A stretch of DNA of 14,011 nt, from the NCBI GenBank assembly GCA_002404605.1, contig DHKA01000058.1, positions 1-14,011 of the forward strand. The letters are read 5' to 3'. Position numbers and translations under genes: made by a program. Positions 12,010 through 14,011 of this stretch are shown here, piece by piece (position 1 is the first letter of the stretch; each line of letters begins with the position of its first letter). This DNA is from Clostridiales bacterium UBA4706. Its GTDB lineage: Bacteria > Bacillota > Clostridia > Oscillospirales > Oscillospiraceae. The notes under the pieces are model-generated. The model worked only from the letters and a program-made list of their open reading frames with translations, was not told where the DNA came from and searched no databases.

Positions 12010-13392
12010 ATGGATCCGAAAACAGGCAGAGACCCCGCGCTCGGCACCGCCCCGGTCGGCCGGCTCTTCTGGCAGCTGGCGCTTCCAGCGATCGCGGCGC
12101 AGCTCGTGAACGTTCTATATAATATTGTAGACCGCGTCTACATCGGTCATCTCCCGGACATCGGCGCAGCGGCGCTCACCGGCGTCGGCGTGACGCTCCC
12201 GGCGATCATGATCATCTCGGCGTTCGCCGCGCTCGTGAGCGCGGGCGGCGCACCGCGCGTTTCCATGCTCATGGGAAAGGGAGATCCAGACGGCGCGGAG
12301 CGCATCATCGGCACGTGTACCTTCACGCTCTGCGTGATCGCACTCGTTCTTACGCTCATCATGCAGCTTTTCGCCGTGCCGATCCTCCGGATCTTCGGCG
12401 CGAGCGACGCGACGCTCCCCTACGCGCTCGAATACATCACGATCTACAGTCTCGGCACGATCTTCGTGCAGCTCTCGCTGGGGCTCAACGCCTTCATCAC
12501 CGCGCAGGGCTTTTCCACAACGAGCATGCTCACCGTGACGATCGGCGCGGCGCTCAACATCGTGCTCGATCCGCTATTCATGTTCGTGTTCGGCATGGGT
12601 GTGCGCGGCGCGGCGCTCGCAACGATCCTATCGCAGGCCGTCTCGTGCGCGTGGGTCGTGCGCTTCCTCTGCTCGAGAAAAACGACGCTGCGCCTGCGCG
12701 CGAAGAATCTGCGGTTGGATACGAAGCTCCTTCTCCCCTGTCTCGCGCTCGGGCTCTCGCCGTTCATCATGCAGATCACGGAAAATCTCGTCGCAGTCAG
12801 CTTCAACTTGACGCTCCTCCGCTTCGCCGGGGATACTGCCGTCGGCGCGGTGACGATCCTCACGACGACGATGAGCCTTTCCACGCAGCTCCTGCACGGT
12901 CTCACGCAGGGCGCGCAGCCCATTATGAGCTTCAACTACGGCGCGGGGAACGGACAGCGCGTGCGCGAAACGTTCCGCATCGTGTTTATAAGCTGTCTCA
13001 CAGGCTCGATGCTTGCGTGGGCGGTGTGCATGCTCTTCCCCGGCACCGTTGCCGGGATCTTCACGCCGGACGCAGAGCTCGGCGCTTACGCTGCGTGGGC
13101 CATGCGCATCTATATGGCCGCGAGCGGCATTTTCGGCATCCAGATCGCATGCCAGCAGAGCTTTGTGGCGCTTGGGCAGGCAAAGGTGGCGATCTTCCTC
13201 GCGCTGCTGCGCAAGGTGATCCTGCTCATCCCGCTCATTCTGATCCTGCCGCGGCTTGGCATTTTTGAAAACGCCGCCTTTGCCGTGTTCCTCGCCGAGC
13301 CCGTCGCGGACACGCTTGCCGTGTGCACGACCGCCGCAATGTTCTTCACCCGCTTCGGCAAACTCACGGCCGGGACGGAAAACAACGGATAA
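12010..13392 (+). CDS. MATE-family efflux transporter
   Basis: This 460-residue multidrug and toxic compound extrusion transporter has about 12 hydrophobic helices in two MatE halves (about 18-180 and 240-410). Family-like signatures are V-D-R-V-Y-I-G-H (40-47), the G-V-G-V-T-L-P helix (58-64), and G-K-G-D-P-D-G-A (89-96) at the first cytoplasmic loop. Members export cationic drugs or metabolites in exchange for Na+ or H+; this substrate is unknown. It most resembles the MepA/DinF-like bacterial group by pattern. ATG 12010 has AAAGGAAG (11996-12003) upstream. It is followed after 20 bases by a GNAT gene, probably as a two-gene unit. Confidence 0.92.
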   Translation: MDPKTGRDPALGTAPVGRLFWQLALPAIAAQLVNVLYNIVDRVYIGHLPDIGAAALTGVGVTLPAIMIISAFAALVSAGGAPRVSMLMGKGDPDGAERIIGTCTFTLCVIALVLTLIMQLFAVPILRIFGASDATLPYALEYITIYSLGTIFVQLSLGLNAFITAQGFSTTSMLTVTIGAALNIVLDPLFMFVFGMGVRGAALATILSQAVSCAWVVRFLCSRKTTLRLRAKNLRLDTKLLLPCLALGLSPFIMQITENLVAVSFNLTLLRFAGDTAVGAVTILTTTMSLSTQLLHGLTQGAQPIMSFNYGAGNGQRVRETFRIVFISCLTGSMLAWAVCMLFPGTVAGIFTPDAELGAYAAWAMRIYMAASGIFGIQIACQQSFVALGQAKVAIFLALLRKVILLIPLILILPRLGIFENAAFAVFLAEPVADTLAVCTTAAMFFTRFGKLTAGTENNG

Positions 13393-13412
13393 ATCCCAAA
13401 GGAGCGATCCCC

Positions 13413-13904
13413 ATGACCATTACCGTGAGAAAATACACTCCCGCCGACGCTGCTGCGGCGGCGGAGATCTGGAACGAAGTCGTCCGCGACGGCGTCGCTT
13501 TCCCGCAGACCGAGCTTCTCACCGAGACGACCGGCGCAGAATTTTTCGCCGCGCAGAGCCGTACCGGCATCGCCGTGAACGAAAGCGGTGAAATTCTCGG
13601 GCTTTACATTCTGCACCCGAACAACGTCGGCCGCTGCGGTCATATTGCAAACGCGAGCTATGCCGTGAAGGGCACGGCGCGCGGGGAACACATCGGCGAG
13701 GCGCTGGTGAAGGACTGCCTCGCGCAGGCGAAAGCGCTCGGCTTTCGCATCATGCAGTTCAACGCGGTCGTCGCGTTCAACACGCATGCGCGCCATCTCT
13801 ATGAACGGCTCGGCTTCACGCAGCTCGGCACGATCCCCGGGGGCTTCCGGCTCGACGACGGGACATATGCCGACATTTGTCCCTACTATAAAACGCTTCG
13901 CTGA
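13413..13904 (+). CDS. GNAT-family N-acetyltransferase
   Basis: This 163-residue cytosolic acetyltransferase starts with the usual V-R-K-Y-T-P-A-D-A strand. Its acetyl-CoA-binding motif A is A-R90-G-E-H-I-G-E-A-L98, a mild variant of R/Q-x-x-G-x-G/A. The motif B region has F-N-T-H-A-R-H-L-Y-E-R-L-G-F (122-135). The substrate, an amine of a small molecule or protein, cannot be deduced. ATG 13413 follows AAAGGAG (13398-13404) with eight bases of spacing, 20 bases after the MATE stop, so the pair is probably co-transcribed. A longer frame beginning upstream overlaps MATE and is unlikely. A bidirectional terminator follows immediately. Confidence 0.9.
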   Translation: MTITVRKYTPADAAAAAEIWNEVVRDGVAFPQTELLTETTGAEFFAAQSRTGIAVNESGEILGLYILHPNNVGRCGHIANASYAVKGTARGEHIGEALVKDCLAQAKALGFRIMQFNAVVAFNTHARHLYERLGFTQLGTIPGGFRLDDGTYADICPYYKTLR

Positions 13905-13940
13905 TCAAACAAACCCCACTTCGTTGAGGGGTTTGTTTGA
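13905..13940. terminator. Terminator after GNAT gene
   Basis: TCAAACAAACCCC (13905-13917) pairs perfectly with GGGGTTTGTTTGA (13928-13940) across a ten-base loop. The CCCC/GGGG core is followed by a T-rich arm on each strand, so it can work in both directions. It begins directly after the stop codon. Confidence 0.8.
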
Positions 13941-13948
13941 GGGGATAG

Positions 13949-13993
13949 CGGCTCGCCGCAGCGCACTCGCTACGCTCGCACGTTTGCGAGCCG
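13949..13993. repeat. Inverted repeat with tandem CTCGC units
   Basis: CGGCTCGC (13949-13956) and GCGAGCCG (13986-13993) form an 8-bp stem. Its interior carries two more CTCGC copies (13967-13971, 13975-13979), and TATTTTTG follows after seven bases. It looks like a short intergenic repeat of the host genome and may act as a second terminator. The window ends just beyond it. Confidence 0.5.
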
Positions 13994-14011
13994 AGAAGTA
14001 TTTTTGCCGAC

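Overview
The window looks like a chromosomal segment from a Gram-positive, GC-rich Clostridia, probably a gut Oscillospirales/Ruminococcaceae-type bacterium. The basis is strong AAGGAGG-type ribosome binding sites, a lipobox solute-binding protein, sigma-A-like promoters, and palindromic CCTCCCCT/AGGGGAGG intergenic repeats of a kind I recall from that group. No taxonomic search was possible, so this is inference.

Layout. (1) 1-2100 is lower in GC than the rest and looks like horizontally acquired DNA. It holds a leftward SHOCT-like small gene of the type found beside serine recombinases, a divergent promoter region, and a rightward AAA+ ATPase with a DUF4143/PD-(D/E)XK-like C-terminus. A non-coding stretch follows (1926-2461) that is dense in direct repeats, palindromes and hairpins and probably marks the edge of a mobile element. 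(2) 2405-4250, leftward: an EamA-family transporter followed by a MerR-type regulator with a GyrI-like effector domain, ending in a 20-bp-stem terminator. (3) 4403-11244, leftward: a phosphohexomutase gene, then an ABC importer operon (lipoprotein binding protein, ATPase, fused two-domain permease) ending in a HAD phosphatase. The last three genes are tightly coupled (two ATGA overlaps). A compound palindromic repeat lies between the binding-protein and ATPase genes. (4) 11256-13993, rightward: a DUF1919 protein transcribed divergently from the phosphohexomutase, then a MATE efflux transporter and a GNAT acetyltransferase in tandem.

How the genes may work together. The importer has the FbpABC/AfuABC-type architecture. 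The HAD phosphatase belongs by motif to the D-x-G-N (YihX-like) group, and a phosphohexomutase lies directly upstream on the same strand with no obvious terminator between. This suggests, without proving, import or handling of a phosphorylated or sugar-like substrate rather than iron. Repeated TGTAAAG boxes at the binding-protein promoter and at the end of the mutase gene are candidate operators.

No convincing CRISPR array, rRNA, tRNA, complete insertion sequence or clearly new defence system is visible. The least explained parts are the repeat and hairpin cluster at 1939-2090 and the repeat inside the ABC operon.
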